Source of the DNA: Dermatemys mawii | Lineage: Eukaryota; Chordata; Testudines; Dermatemydidae | Direction: 5' to 3' | DNA length: 64,000 bases | Assembly: GCA_007922305.1 (NCBI GenBank) | Contig: ML677374.1 | Span: forward strand, 6,211,991 to 6,275,990 | Part shown: piece after piece, positions 1 to 11,221 of the stretch | Position numbering within the stretch: the stretch's first letter is position 1 | Layout: each line of letters begins with the position of its first letter | Program-made: the position numbers and the translations under genes | Notes under the pieces: model-generated | Told to the model about the DNA's origin: nothing | Databases searched by the model: none | Seen by the model: only the letters and a program-made list of their open reading frames with translations

Positions 1-1584
1 ACAGGTGTTAACATAACCCAGTCATTGGCCAACATGAAACCATGTAAAACAAGATTGGGGTTTGGAATAGAGAGATCTCACCCTGTTGAGTACCATGGCA
101 AACAAACCATTAAAAATCCTTTGTACCTTTTATTAAAGGTACAGAAAAAAGGGGAAATGGTGGAAGCATTTAAAATATAAAGTGTTAAGTCAGGCTTTTG
201 TTTTAACAGTGTTGTTTATGTTTCCTTTCTCTGGAGAGCGTTTTAGAGGGGGGCGGGAAACTCCTTGTCTCATGGTCTCTTAGGTGGTATTAAAGACAGT
301 AATAACTGTCCTGTTGGGTAAAAAAAGAAGAAATCCATTAGCTGAGATGGACTGGAGCTGTTGCTGCAGTCGTTAAAGTCCATTTCTTCCCCACGTGGTG
401 GTTGGGATTCAGGTGCAGGAGAGGGGGTGATGTCATCTGGATCCTTCTCTCTGGCTCAGTCTGGTCAGTATAATGAAGGCTGCAGATCTCAGGAAATGGT
501 AGGGGAGTGAAGCCATGATGGTAAGGCTTGTTTCAGTAGCTTGTGTCTGTTCTTCCTCTCTGTTCTATCTGTTCTTTTCTGTCTTTCCCCAAAAAGTCTC
601 TCAAAGGAAATGATGGGAGGAATAGCCCATCCCCTCGTTATTTTTGTCCACTAATTAGGCTTAATATCTGATGCACCAATTTTGGTTAATTAACTTCTGG
701 CTCCACATCAGTTTTTTAACAAGCATAATTTCAACGGGCCTCAGTGTGGCCTTTTTCATTCAGACTAATCCAGTTTCTCTATTTAGTTCTCTTGAACCTG
801 TTTAATTTTCTTTATTGTAGGTCATTGTGACATCTTACAAACTCATATTTCCTTTTTACAGTTTAACTGAACATTAGGGTAAATTTATAAGCCCATTTAT
901 CACAAAAATACCCAGGACACCAACCCAAGAACAGGAATCCCTTGAAGAGTGTTTTGCATAGAGTTGTCACACAATACTAGGTCAGTGTTGTCCAATGAAA
1001 CTTGGCCTTACTGTGCATGAAACTGATATGTTTTCATGTCTAAGTCTGCTTTTGTTCCTCAGACATCACGTTTTATCCCCCTGTGCTAGTTCGTCAGACA
1101 TCGCTCATTGGCTGCCATTTTGTTACCTCTGTTATATTTGTGTGGAACTGAGGCTTTAAAAAATGGCAGCTTGCCAAGTTTCCTGTGAGAGCTAGAATAA
1201 TCAAATGACTATGTTGCTTCCCTAGGCTTGTCCAATTTACAGGGGGGTCTGAAAAGGGAAGTTCTTCCTGTTTGTTCCTTTAAGGTTTTGAGTCCGCCAA
1301 TAGAGAAGTTAACCTTCGTAGGCTCTTTCTAGAATATTCTAGGATTTTGGATTGAAGAACATGGCTTTTCTTCACTGAAAATACTCTCCAAACTAAGGCC
1401 CTGCTCATGAAAAGCTTACACGCATGCTGAGCTTTTATGTCCTGTGAGTGTTCTCATTGAAATAATTGGGGCTTCCAGCACCGTGTGATGTTAAACACCA
1501 GTGCCAATGCGATGCTGCTGATCTCATTAGGTCAGTATTGACTGTTGTTGGTACAGCTCTGTCTGCAATGTAACAAGTGTTAAG
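1..1584. other. Non-coding, nothing recognised
   Basis: Mixed-composition sequence without a repeat family or exon that I recognise. It is AT-rich on the whole, with one short G-run near 247-256. No CpG cluster, splice-bounded open frame or RNA gene is visible. Old, unrecognisable repeats may be present. Confidence 0.6.
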
Positions 1585-1690
1585 GGAAGCAGAGCTGTGC
1601 AGTCGGTAGGGCCTGGGATCGGCAGGAAACAAGAGTTCTATTTCCAGCACTTACACTGAGATCAATCTGACCTTGCATGAGTCAGTTGGG
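1585..1690 (+). repeat. MIR/CORE-SINE head fragment
   Basis: The stretch resembles the tRNA-related 5' part of a MIR element: a B-box-like GAGTTCTATTTCC near 1632, then a passage matching the consensus 'ACCTTG...GAGTCA' order near 1670. The copy is diverged and lacks the 'CCTCAGTTTCC' core, being interrupted by a foldback element at 1704. The family is known; the assignment is by eye. Confidence 0.45.
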
Positions 1691-1703
1691 GCCTGGTTAG
1701 CTC

Positions 1704-1772
1704 AGAGCTGCTGAGCACCCATAATCTCCACTGACATCAACGAATGCTGAATGCTCATCATCTCTGAAAAAC
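1704..1772. repeat. Foldback element, GCTGAGCACC family
   Basis: Starts with GCTGCTGAGCACCCATAA and ends with GCTGAATGCTCATCATCTCTGAAAA. The two halves are roughly reverse complements around a centre near CTGACATCAACG. The same layout occurs at 58631-58696. I recall a common reptile family whose consensus reads as a palindrome of 'TTTTCAGAGGTGCTGAGCACCC'. It is probably a degenerate non-autonomous DNA transposon; the superfamily is undetermined. Confidence 0.5.
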
Positions 1773-1880
1773 CATCCTTAATCTTTCTGCGGTTATGATC
1801 ACTGCTTGTCATGCTGGCCAGTGTTGTCTCATTGTTTCTTTGTGATCCCCTGTCTGTCATATGCTGCTTGTCTTATGCTT

Positions 1881-1992
1881 AGCTTGTAAACTCTCCAGGA
1901 CAGGGGCTGTCTCTTTGTTGTTTTGTACAGCACCTGGCACAAAGGGGTCCTTATCCCCAACTAGGGCCTTGAGGTGCGACATAATAATAAAG
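1881..1992 (+). repeat. L2/CR1-type LINE or SINE 3' tail
   Basis: It contains the order TTGTAAACTCTCCAGG, then ACAGGGGCTGTCTC, GTACAGCACCTGGCACA and a terminal AATAATAATAA. This is the well-known 3' tail shared by L2-like LINEs and CORE-SINEs in amniotes. The AAT-rich end marks the 3' end and gives the plus orientation. Only the tail is present, as is usual for 5'-truncated copies. Confidence 0.7.
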
Positions 1993-2028
1993 TGTAGCTG
2001 CAATCCAGCTTTCCTGTTGTAAAAGTGG

Positions 2029-2100
2029 GATAATAATATGTAGCACTTACAGCATGTTTTGTTTGTAGATCTCAAAGCCCATTGCAAAAGTAGCAAAGTA
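2029..2100 (-). repeat. MIR-like SINE fragment, reversed
   Basis: GGGATAATAATATGTAGCAC followed by GTAGATCTCAAAGCCCATTG is the reverse orientation of the sauropsid MIR 3' part, which ends in 'AAGCGCTTTGAGATC' and an ATT-rich tail. It is short and diverged and abuts the tail at 1881-1992, so both may come from nested or adjacent insertions. Confidence 0.5.
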
Positions 2101-2949
2101 CAATTATTTTATGACTATAGGCTTAGATGACAGTAAGGAAGGGCTAGTAAAGGTCACTGTATTTCAAAACATACTCAATGCAGATTGTAATACAACTTTT
2201 TAATAAACTACTGAAAAATGTGGAAGACAGCAAACTGAGCCTCATAGTGAATTGCACCTGCATCTCAAGGGAAAATAACACTTCTCCTTTGGTCAGTGTT
2301 TGTGTTTGCATTTTCCTTTTATACATCACAGCATGAAACAGTAACACATTACAGTACAAAGCAATACACCACTTATCTAATCACTAGTATAATGTAGGGT
2401 AGATACTTTGTGTGGAGAGAGAATGCAACAGAATACATGGACAATAGATTGCCGCCGATATGGTTTGCGTTAGACAATTGAACCAATTATACTGTTCCGG
2501 TCACTTCTCTGAGATGGGAGCACGTTTCCCGGGCCTTGGTAAAAGTAATTGGCATTGCTATTCATCTGAGCAGTCCCTCATCGAGACTGTGGGAAAGGAG
2601 TGCCATGCAGACTGGAAAGTCTCACTACTTGTGGCCATCTAAAAGATTTCATGGCTCTCTTTGATAGGATAATAGGAGTGTTTCACTCCGTTGTCCTGGG
2701 CAGGGTTTAATGTCATGAACTGATCTGGCCTACCTAAATTCATACTGTAATTTCACTTAATGGGCATTTTTGTAATCTTCTGTCTTTAACGGTTGTGTGG
2801 TGTTGGTAGTACTGAAAGCAGCTGTTGCGCTTCACCTCAGAAATGGCTGCATTGCAGCCAGGAGTGAAGTGACTCTTGCATATGTAAACTTAAGACAATA
2901 TGTACATTATAGAGTGCTTTGCTTGCATCCCTTTAGGATGAAAAGACCT
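2101..2949. other. Non-coding, nothing recognised
   Basis: AT-rich sequence with no repeat family, exon or RNA gene that I can name. Small open frames on both strands (up to about 70 codons) show no domain and no splice context. Confidence 0.6.
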
Positions 2950-3127
2950 AGGCCTGGTCCACACTATCGGGGAGGGTCGACCTAAGATACACAACTTCAG
3001 CTACGAGGTTTAACTAAATCAGTTATTCAATGTGGTGGTATAGGGGGAAGTCTCATAAATCCATTTAAACCTGGCTTATAATGGCTTAACTTGTATAACC
3101 ATCATTAAACCAATATGTGTATCCACA
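2950..3127. repeat. GGTCTACAC-type DNA element, composite
   Basis: The left part (2950-3008) reads GGCCTGGTCCACACTAT, then CGACCTAAGATAC and CAACTTCAGCTACGA. That matches the start of the fuller copy at 52603-52876. It breaks at the centre of that family's hairpin, and what follows (GGTTTAACTAAATCAG ... TTAAACCAATATGTGTATCC) resembles a different short element with TTTAA-rich inverted arms. It is either a chimera or two adjacent insertions. The known family is common in turtles; its superfamily is not shown by the sequence. Confidence 0.65.
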
Positions 3128-3180
3128 GAGGAGTTAATTATTATTCCTGACTTCTAGAAATGGAGACCCAGAGAGGTGAA

Positions 3181-3290
3181 GGGCCAGATTCTGATACCTT
3201 CATTCAAGCTGACCAGCACTTAACTCCATAAAGATTTCCGCATGCATTGAATGGGATTAGTGAGGGAGTAAGGCACTACTTGCATCCTCT
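3181..3290. repeat. Foldback element, GGGCCAGATTCTGATA family
   Basis: Begins with GGGCCAGATTCTGATACC and continues through an AACTCCATAAAG...ATTGAATGGGATTAG core to GAGTAAGGCACTACTTG. I recall the reptile family consensus as a palindrome whose ends read GGGCCAGATTCTGATACC and its complement. Here the right end has decayed. It lies in a MIR-like stretch (3140-3180 and about 3290-3315), so it may have inserted into an older SINE. Confidence 0.55.
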
Positions 3291-3315
3291 GCAGTAACCA
3301 CTAGACCCTTCTCCT

Positions 3316-6110
3316 TCCCTGTTGGGGAACTATTGATTTTTTTTACTATTTGACTCTAGTCTTCCTTGCTATGACTTGCAAGTTATCTCCTGGCCCGTTG
3401 GAGGTACCATCCATTCATGGACAGATTATCAGAAATCTCATTTTGTTTGTGATCCAACTCCCATTTTAGCTCCTGACACCCTTTCTTAGGTCTTTAATCT
3501 CCAGCAAAAATAAAAAATGCTTCCAAAAACTTCACACCCATCCCAGCATGGAAACAGCACTGCTTTGTAAAAGCACTTCAGTGTTCTATTGATTCCATTG
3601 TCCAAGTGTCTTTGGAATACATATATACAGTTTTTTGATCTTTGTAACTTGGAGGAGAGCAGAGAGCAAGCAGACGTGATTGCAGGTATCAATATGCTAA
3701 CACGTAACCTTATTGAAACACTGTCAGCATGAAAACACTGGGTGAAATTGACAAGGGTATTTTTCTTGTTGTGCAGCGTCTCCTGCCAAACACTGTCTTT
3801 GCGTTCAGAAGCAAAAGGAAGATTAGCAGAGATGCCTTTCTGTGGGGAGGAAGGGAATGGGAGAAAATATATGGAGCATCTATTAGGGCTTGCATGGTAC
3901 ATTAAATTGTCTGTAGATTTTTTTTTTCTCCTCAAAGCAAAATTAATTATTGGGAGGTGATGTTCCTTTAATGAGCATCATTTAATTTAAACAATGGACC
4001 AGTGCATTACCATTATGTCTCTTACTGAATGTGGTGTATTTTTTTACACTAAATCCTGCTATTGTTACACAGTAGTGCTACAGTGGAGGGACGTGTCAGA
4101 GAACTGAGTGAGAAGAGCATCTTGGCAGCTGAGAATCACACCTACACACACAGAATCTGATCCTCCTCTGCCTGTGGGGGACCCCGCTTGACATTCATTG
4201 CCTATCTGATCAGCTTATTTCTGGATGCAAGAATCACAAATGGGTGTCAAGGTGACAGTTGGGTTCAGATTAATCAGCGAGGCAAGGAATGGGAAGGCAG
4301 AAAATATGCAACCCCAGTTGTGCATCGTTGCCAGTTCGATTTCTTTTTTCTTCCTCTTAAAGTACACAAACATACAGTAAGGAACACTGGGAAATGCTTG
4401 TGGGCTGATGTGAGCTTAGTGCCATTGCTGGAGAAGGATATTTTATTTTGCCCGACACACTAGTAAAAATAATAATTTAACATACAAAGCATGCCTCTTC
4501 CCTTTTTCCTCTCCCCACCCCGTACCATAGGAAGTATGTGGGCACTGAAAAATATTGAAGTGTGTCACTGTGGGTCTGGTTTTTATATCACTTTAATATG
4601 GACATTGCAACAGATTACTGCAGGCTCTGATAGGTAACAGCTCCACTATATAATCATCTCGGTATTTATGAAAGGACTTTAAAGATACATCAGGAGAAAA
4701 TTTGATTTAAAAACTACAAGGCTAGTTGCTATTAAAAAACTGTGTAAATCAGTTTGTGTCCAGAATCCACTTTGGCGGTTTCAGATACTCTTTATTTTAA
4801 TGCCAGGTGCCAGAAAGGGTTAAACTCAAAATCTGCATTTAGACAGCTAATTTTTCATGAGCACAGTGCTCCTTTTCAGGATTTCCAAACCTTTGCAATG
4901 CTTTGGAAAGACTGATACAGATATGTCCTTATACATGCCCCTGACAGGACATGCCTTGCTCCAGATGTGTTGTCAGACATTTATAATGCATTGTTTTTAT
5001 TGTAGATACTTAAATTTACTTCAGCGGTTTGATTAAACATAAAGTAACCGAAGAAGTCTGAACTACTGTAGATCTGTTCTATCGTGAATAGAACAAAAAA
5101 TCGTCATAATATCTGCTCTCAAGAGTTCTAAGAACTGGCCCAAAGTCCCTAGAAAATGATTGTCTCTAACCTTCACTATCAACATTACCAAATGTCTTTG
5201 CTGCCCTCTGGGGCCTTCTCCAAAGCCTATTTTCATTGGCTTCAATGGACTTTGCATCAAGCCCATAGCCTTTCTCTTCTGTGCTGCCGAACATTGTGTT
5301 CTAAGCACTCTGATTTTCAGCTTTGTGTATCTAAGTTTTTTTGTGTCAAGTGGAACCTCGGCTGAGGAGAAGCCAGCTCCTATCTGAGTTTCTATTTTTT
5401 TTTTCCAGAACACATTTTGGATGCACTCAGTATATAAATAAAATCTAAAATCTTCACCTGTTTGAGGAATAGTCTCTCTCCTCCCACCCTCCTGGTGAAT
5501 ACTATATTCTTCTCTTCCTGTCTGTAGTGTTTTGGGGTTCTCTATTAAGTTATTGCATCTTACCCCCAAGATAGCATTTCAGTGGTGGATGGGGGTGGAT
5601 GTGTAAGAGAGAGACTATTTAGTTTGTAAAACTCTTTATGTGGAAGGATACTATGGTAAAAGTGATAGTCACTCAAAATATATTCGCATGAACAAATGGT
5701 CTTATCAGACATGTTTGCATGTCTCAGGTTTTGTCACTTTAACCTTCCATGCTCCTGTTCAGTGCTCAGATCCACACTGCAGCATTAAACAAGTGCCCCG
5801 ACCATGGGTTATTTTTCACCTGCTAGTTCTGCAATACCAAAAGGAAGGATTTTAAAAAAATATTAAGGAGAAATGTAACTCTCCCTCTCCCCCCCCCCAT
5901 CATCTCCATTTTGGAGCTTTGGTACGATATACTCTAGAAATCACCAATCTGATTTCCAGCACTAGCTGCCAAGAGACAAGATTGTCTCAACATTGCATGT
6001 TCTGTTGGCTTGTGTAAAAGCACTTTTCAGGTGTTTGATTTGGCTGTGGAATACATCCATAAGGCTCCATAATGAGGAGGTATCCGCACCCCTTTGGTAT
6101 CAATATTGCC
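3316..6110. other. Non-coding unique sequence
   Basis: About 2.8 kb without a recognised repeat family or exon. Low-complexity tracts include T-runs near 3341, 3919 and 5396 and a C-run at 5890-5898. The longest open frame of the whole window (168 codons, minus strand, 5063-5569) lies here but has no recognisable domain or splice-flanked structure, so I do not call it a gene. Confidence 0.6.
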
Positions 6111-6449
6111 TCTCCGGGGGTCTCTCTAAGTAATTGTCTATATGGTTCAAGCCTAAGTCAGGTTATCAGGGAGCAGCTGGTCTGAGTCCAGTCTAGATGG
6201 CCTGAACTCTTCTCAGATCTTGAACTTGCATGCGTGGGTGCAAGATGTTGTGTAAGATGCTCTGTGTAACGTGACTGAGGGAGGCGGCACGGTCCTTATC
6301 CAAATAATTCCCTGTTTCTCCCCAGTCAAGCCTACCAGCCCTCTGGTTTGCCACCCTGACATTGCAGAGCGAAGGAAAGCAGGAGGGCTCTAGTCTCTTA
6401 GGCTCTCCCAGGCCTTCGAGGGAGATGGCAAATTAGCTTTCTGGGCTGA

Positions 6450-7010
6450 GCAATTTCATTCCCATCAATGTATGGGCTAGGTGGCTCCCCTTTTTGTGAG
6501 CCAAAGGCCTGGGCCTAGCCAGCCCTCCTCACTGAAGAGGCACACCTAAGAGGGATCCACTCTTCCACTGTGAAGGGCAGCAGGACTCTATAGAGGGGAA
6601 GGGAAGCTCAGGTGGTGTTAGAGAGACGTAGACACACTCCAGCAGGGAAGACCCTGAGGCCAGGGGAGTTGCTCCAGCTAGGAAGGGCTTGGAGAACCCT
6701 GAGCCGACCAGGGGAGTCTGGGGCAATGCCCAGCTTAAGGCCGGAGGGGAGACCTGTTTTGGGTTCCTTTTTGAACTTTTATCTAAATAAACCAGACCCT
6801 AAGGTAGGCAGCGGCTGCTGGTGGGCTTGTACAAGCCACTTTTTTGAGGAACCCAGAAGGGAAACTGAGGCCAGAGGCTGCTTACACGGCTGCCCTGAGG
6901 CCGCCAGAGGATGCCTTGGAGGAGGACCCTTGTGGACAGTGGCCTTGCAGAAAAGACTCAATTTCTCCTTCTGCCCTGGCTGGGTTTGGGCATAACAGTC
7001 TGAAACAGTA
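6450..7010 (+). repeat. GC-richer block, possible degenerate LTR
   Basis: This stretch is richer in G and C than its surroundings and carries a canonical AATAAA at 6786-6791, closely followed by CCAGACCCTAAGG. I associate purine-rich, AGGGAAG-type sequence before 'AATAAACCAGACCC' with LTR-like repeats in turtles, but I cannot define LTR borders, a target duplication or internal genes. Alternatives are a 3'-UTR-like relic or plain GC-rich intergenic DNA. The several open frames across it are a by-product of the GC content. Confidence 0.3.
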
Positions 7011-7084
7011 CCGTGCCGGCTGGTGCTCAGGAGATGGGGTCAGAGGGCATATTACTACTGGTAGCTGGCACCCCATCGCACCCT

Positions 7085-7270
7085 CTGTCTGAGGATCTCA
7101 AAGCCCTTTACAAAAGTGTGTTAATCCTCTGTTTCCCTGTGAGATTGGTAAGTCTCATTATCCCTATGCAGGCGAAGAGGGAGACACCCAGCCGTCAAGC
7201 GACGGGTCCCAGCAAGCCAGTGGCAGGGCCAGGGACAAACCTGACCCAGCTCTAAGCACTAGACTACAGT
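7085..7270 (-). repeat. MIR/CORE-SINE, reversed
   Basis: The order GAGGATCTCAAAGCCCTTTA, CTGTGAGATTGGTAAGTCTC, ATTATCCC, GAAGAGGGAGACACCCAG, GCCAGTGGCAGGGCCAGGG and CTCTAAGCACTAGACTACAG is the reverse-oriented sauropsid MIR, from its 3' part to its head. The landmarks are all in order, so it is nearly full length though diverged. Confidence 0.7.
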
Positions 7271-8294
7271 GGGTCTGTGCACCTTATGTACAAAAGTGAA
7301 GTCATGACCATTCTAGGCAATGCCAGCTTTACAGGGTCCTAGATGGAACATTTCTATTACTAGGAAACCTCCCCATCTCTGTTCTTCTTTGTCAACCCGC
7401 AGAAAGGGAACGATCACGTCATGCAGAGGGCAGGGGCACTTAGTCCCGTGAAGCCCCGGTTCTTTTGCTGAGGTCCATTCAAGCGCTGGCGAGCCTTAAA
7501 ATCAGTTTCTTGTGGGGAGTGGCTGGGTTGATTCGTTACCCCTAAGCCTGGTGGGTGGTGGCAACGGAGCTGGACTGTTTTTAGTGGGTGTCACGCTACC
7601 TGTAGCTTAATCTCTTTAGCACCGGATCAAGAAAGAGTAAACGAAGGCCCAGGAGATTGGAGTCGCTCATCTCCCTCAGCAGCCTGTGAGTGAGGTATGG
7701 CGTTTGGAAGCTAATCCCTTTAGCACATTAGGCTGTCCAGCAGTGGGGTCCTTTCTGAGCCTGCTAACAACTGCTCTGCATTCTGCCAGTCCACAGGAAA
7801 CTCCCTTTAACAGAGGAATGGCCTTGGGCATGTGCAGAGTGAGAGGGGTTAGTAAAGCTACAGCCACTATGGGAAATTAGCAATCTTGGGTGAGACCAGG
7901 ACTTGTAGTGCTGTGTTCCCACAACCTGCGGTATATCTTAACACTGGATAAACTGGAATGTCCATTACATGTAGAGCATCACGACTCTTTCATTAACTTC
8001 CCTTTCACAAACCGGAAGGGAGCCCTGGGTAATAGCTGTTTATTTTATGATCATGGATTTCTCATTCTGCTGCTGTGATTTAAAAAACTAACAACCAACC
8101 AAGGTGATTACTGAAGAGGGGTTAGAATGGAAACGAAAGCCCAGCCTTATCTACACTGCTTGCTACCCATGACCAATGCTGTTTTAAAACTCGAGCTTGT
8201 GTTCCTTGTTTGTTGGGTTGTCCCATTCTTCGACATGGTACATTTACAACGTTGGAAGACGTGGTAAGATAAGGAATATGGGATGACAAGCACT
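7271..8294. other. Non-coding, nothing recognised
   Basis: No repeat family, RNA gene or exon recognised. Weak open frames on both strands around 7676-7880 overlap each other antisense and have no domain. Confidence 0.55.
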
Positions 8295-8396
8295 TCAGGC
8301 TGAGATTTTCAAAACCATTGAGGGGATTTATGTGCACAGTTCTTATCCATTTCAGTGGGAACTCTGCATCTAAATCCCCTAGGCAGCTTTGGTTTT
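8295..8396. repeat. Foldback element, GATTTTCAAAA family
   Basis: Reads GGCTGAGATTTTCAAAACC, then GGGGATTTATGTGCAC, a centre ATCCATTTCAGTGGGAAC, and CATCTAAATCCCCTAGGCAG. GGGGATTTA and TAAATCCCC are complementary arms around the centre. A related copy lies at about 55905-56035. It matches a widespread reptile family built around 'CCCATTGAAATTTCAATGGG'-like centres. A T8/A10 tract follows at 8393-8410. Confidence 0.5.
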
Positions 8397-8410
8397 TTTT
8401 AAAAAAAAAC

Positions 8411-9930
8411 TTTCCACCTTCACTTTTTCAGTGCCACGTCCCTGAATGCTCCCAGAGCCTCTTTACAAGTCACAGCCAAGAACGAAAAAACAAAACCACC
8501 TGGAAAAACTTACCAGCCCTGGCACCAAGTCCACTTGCCCACGTTCTAACATGGGGATGGGGAAATTAATGTTGTAGTCACTAATCAAAGAAATTGAACA
8601 ACTGGCTGTGAGGGAGGAATTTTGCAAGGCTGCTGGGTAGCACATCCATACAGCCGGAGGACTATGATGGTGATACACTGCATGAGCTCCAATGCTCAAC
8701 CTTCACTCGCCTTAAGCAACCCTCCCAAAGTGCATCAATCTATTTTGGCTTTAATACTATACTTTTTAGTTACTCGGGGAGGTTCAGTAACTTGGCCGAC
8801 CTATCCTGTTACCCGAAGGTAGCAGGGCGCTAACAATTAAAGAAGGAATTGTTCAATTGGCTCTGCAATAATACTCATTGATTCTTTGTTTGAAGTGATT
8901 TGCTTTTCAATCCCCCTACACTTAGAGATCTTCTTTCACCTATGTTGAGGCAAGTTCAGCAAACCTAATTAGGTGGGTTGTTTTTTATAATTAGGTCCCT
9001 AAAATAATTGATAGGTGGTGTTAATAACCCCATTTAAAAATCTATTAAGCTTTTGGAAAAGTCGGACAGAATCCTCTGTGCTGTCCCCCCCACTTTTCCC
9101 TTTAGAGACATGGTGGTACTTCCTTTTACAGTGCGCTAATTAAAAACAGTGGGATTATGGTGGGAAATAATGTGCATGTGAGGTTATCATCCAGAGGGCA
9201 AAAGGAGGCTGCTGCTTTCCCCCCTCCTGCCTGGCTCTGGGCTGTGTTCTAGGTCTTTAGAGTTCATTAAAGGACAGATTGTTTGTGCACGCTGCATGAA
9301 CCCTTGGCATTTGTGATGCTCCGAGCAGGACCCGGCAGGGAAACATGAGGAAGTGATACTCTGCAGAAAACGCTGGTGCTGGGTTGTCTGTGAGGCTCTC
9401 TCAAATGCAGGCATCATCTGAAGACAGATAAACCCAAAATGGTATCCACAGAGGAGGGAGTTTTAGAAATGTAAACATTTGTCCTGCCCACCTGTTTATC
9501 GGCAGCCTCGGGGTGGTGCTTATGGGCATCTCCGGCAATGACCCGTGCTGTGCTGTGCTCTTCAAGGCCTCCAGCCCTAGCAACAAGGAGTGGTTTGGTA
9601 GACAGTGCTAATGTTAGCAGGTCTGTAGTGTAGGCTCCTTTTTAGCATGAACCAAGAGCCCCTTTTTAGATAAGATGGAGAGAAGCCAGTTTTTACCCTT
9701 CTTCACCCCACCCCGACCCGACCCTTCTCAAAGGACAGTGTCTGTATTGGCTTCTGTCGGCTCTCCCACATTCTCGCTGCCCTTGTTTGAATTTTGCTGA
9801 GATCTTCGCGTAGGCCTTGTTGTCGTGGGGGTGTCCGTGAGTCACACAATGGAGTCCATTGTATATTCGTCACAAGGCCAAGATTTTCACACAAGGAGCC
9901 AGAGCAGAATTTAAAGGCAGCATTATATTG
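8411..9930. other. Non-coding, nothing recognised
   Basis: Unique-looking sequence, including a short self-complementary AATTAGGT...ACCTAATT-like patch around 8967-8995. No exon, RNA gene or repeat family recognised. Confidence 0.55.
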
Positions 9931-9934
9931 TAGC

Positions 9935-10012
9935 TGAAGTGAAGGGGAAAGTCCGATTTGGGTTCTAGATCTGTCTCTGTTGTGAGCTTGCTGCACAGCC
10001 TTGGGCTGGCTT
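9935..10012 (+). repeat. MIR/CORE-SINE fragment
   Basis: GGGTTCTAGATCTGTCTCTG, then GAGCTTGCTGCACAGCCTTGG matches the MIR segment 'GGGTTC...CTGCTGTGTGACCTTGG' in plus orientation. It is short and lacks the 'CCTCAGTTTCC' core. Confidence 0.5.
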
Positions 10013-10047
10013 AACAATCATTGGTATTGAAGTAGCTCCTGGAGGCC

Positions 10048-10300
10048 AGAACCGGGCTCCATTATGCAAGGCGCTGTGTAAAAGCGGAGGGAAAGATGGC
10101 CAGGGCTCTGAAGAGATTTCAGTCTAAACAGCTGGAGAGCTAGGGGATGGGAGTGCGATTGCTCCCATTTTACAGATGAGGAAATTGAGACACAGAGTGA
10201 TGAAGAGACATGTCCAAGCTCACACAGGCAGCATGTGAGAGAGCTGGTAACTGAATACAGACCGCTAGAGTCCAAGTCCAGGGCCCTCACCCTAAAACCC
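10048..10300 (-). repeat. MIR/CORE-SINE with L2-like tail, reversed
   Basis: Landmarks in order: GCAAGGCGCTGTGTAAA, TCAGTCTAAACAGC, CCCATTTTACAGATGAGGAA, ATTGAGACACAGAGTGA, CATGTCCAAGCTCACACAGG and GAGTCCAAGTCCAGGG. This is the reverse complement of an amniote CORE-SINE, with the L2-type tail first and the tRNA-like head last. It is one of the best-preserved copies in the window. Confidence 0.85.
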
Positions 10301-10321
10301 TCTTCATAGTGCATTGATCAA

Positions 10322-10432
10322 ATGAAACATTTAAGCATGCACTTAACTTTAAGCACTTGAGTAGATGCATTGAAAACAGGGACTATTTACATGCTTGAAG
10401 TTAAGCCTGGGCTTAAGTGCCTTGCTGGATCG
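10322..10432. repeat. Foldback element, CATGCTTAAGT family
   Basis: Contains TTTAAGCATGCACTTAACTT on the left and TTGAAGTTAAGCCTGGGC, then TTAAGTGCCTTGCTGGATCG on the right, inverted around GCATTGAAAACAGGGAC. The same words recur at 27517-27594, 31497-31594, 37941-38066 and 40305-40370. I recall it as a common sauropsid palindromic repeat; the class is not settled by this sequence. Confidence 0.6.
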
Positions 10433-11063
10433 TGTCCTTGGTGGGCAAGTGCTGCTAGTATATCCCTTCTGAAGATGTGGAAAATTGCAGAGGAGGAAGG
10501 TATTCCTCTGGTTACATTTTGGCACTGCCTGATGGCCTGTTCCCAGTTGCTGTCAACAAAGGAAATTTGCAGAGTTTTTACTTGGCCCAACAGAGATTTT
10601 TGGCTCACAAGTCCAATATGACCTTCTGAAGGAGCTCCGAAGCATGTCACATACACCCCCGTCCTCTCCAAGCAAGCCTGAGAAATGATGGATTTCCCAC
10701 CACCACATTTTCTACCTGAAAGTCAGCATGTACGTTTTTTTCCATTACCCCTCCTGGCTGTGACAAGGTCTACTTAAAAATGTAAAGATTCACATCTCCA
10801 CATGCCTTCCGTGAAGCCTCCAGCCTGCTGATTTATTATCGCGTTACCCGGGCTAGAGTAGGGGAGCAAAGTTAAATCTACAAAACTGGCCGACGTGGCA
10901 AAATTAACAGTTGCCAGTGAAAGAGATGAAGGCAAATGTTAATACTCAGCAAACTGTGGCCTGGGGAAGTAAAGTTGGCTTCACACTGTACTTGAAGAAC
11001 AAACGTCTGCTACAAAAACAGGAGCCTGGGGGCTCGACAGATCTCATGGCTGCAGTAGGATTA

Positions 11064-11173
11064 GGGTGACCAGATAAAGTTGAGACAGAGGGTAGGGGGT
11101 TAATAGGAGTCTATATAAGAAAAAGACCCAAAAATCGGGACTGTCCCTATAAAATCGGAACATCTGGTCACCC
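11064..11173. mobile_element. Mini-transposon, GGGTGACCAGA termini, TA target
   Basis: The ends are exact inverted repeats, GGGTGACCAGA and TCTGGTCACCC, both directly flanked by TA (11062-11063 and 11174-11175). The 110-bp body has no coding capacity. A duplicated TA target is the hallmark of Tc1/mariner transposases, so this is probably a non-autonomous member. A second copy is at 43410-43507, and both share TATATAAGAAA and ATCGGGAC words inside. Confidence 0.75.
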
Positions 11174-11221
11174 TAGGTAGGAGTCATACAGAGCTGGTAA
11201 TGCTACTGAAAGTGACTGTAA

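Noticed and set aside
3486..3935. Minus-strand open frame of 149 codons
   Set aside because: It overlaps an antisense frame of similar quality and shows no domain.
5063..5569. Minus-strand open frame of 168 codons
   Set aside because: No recognisable domain, no plausible splice or promoter context, and this length is expected by chance in 64 kb of both strands.
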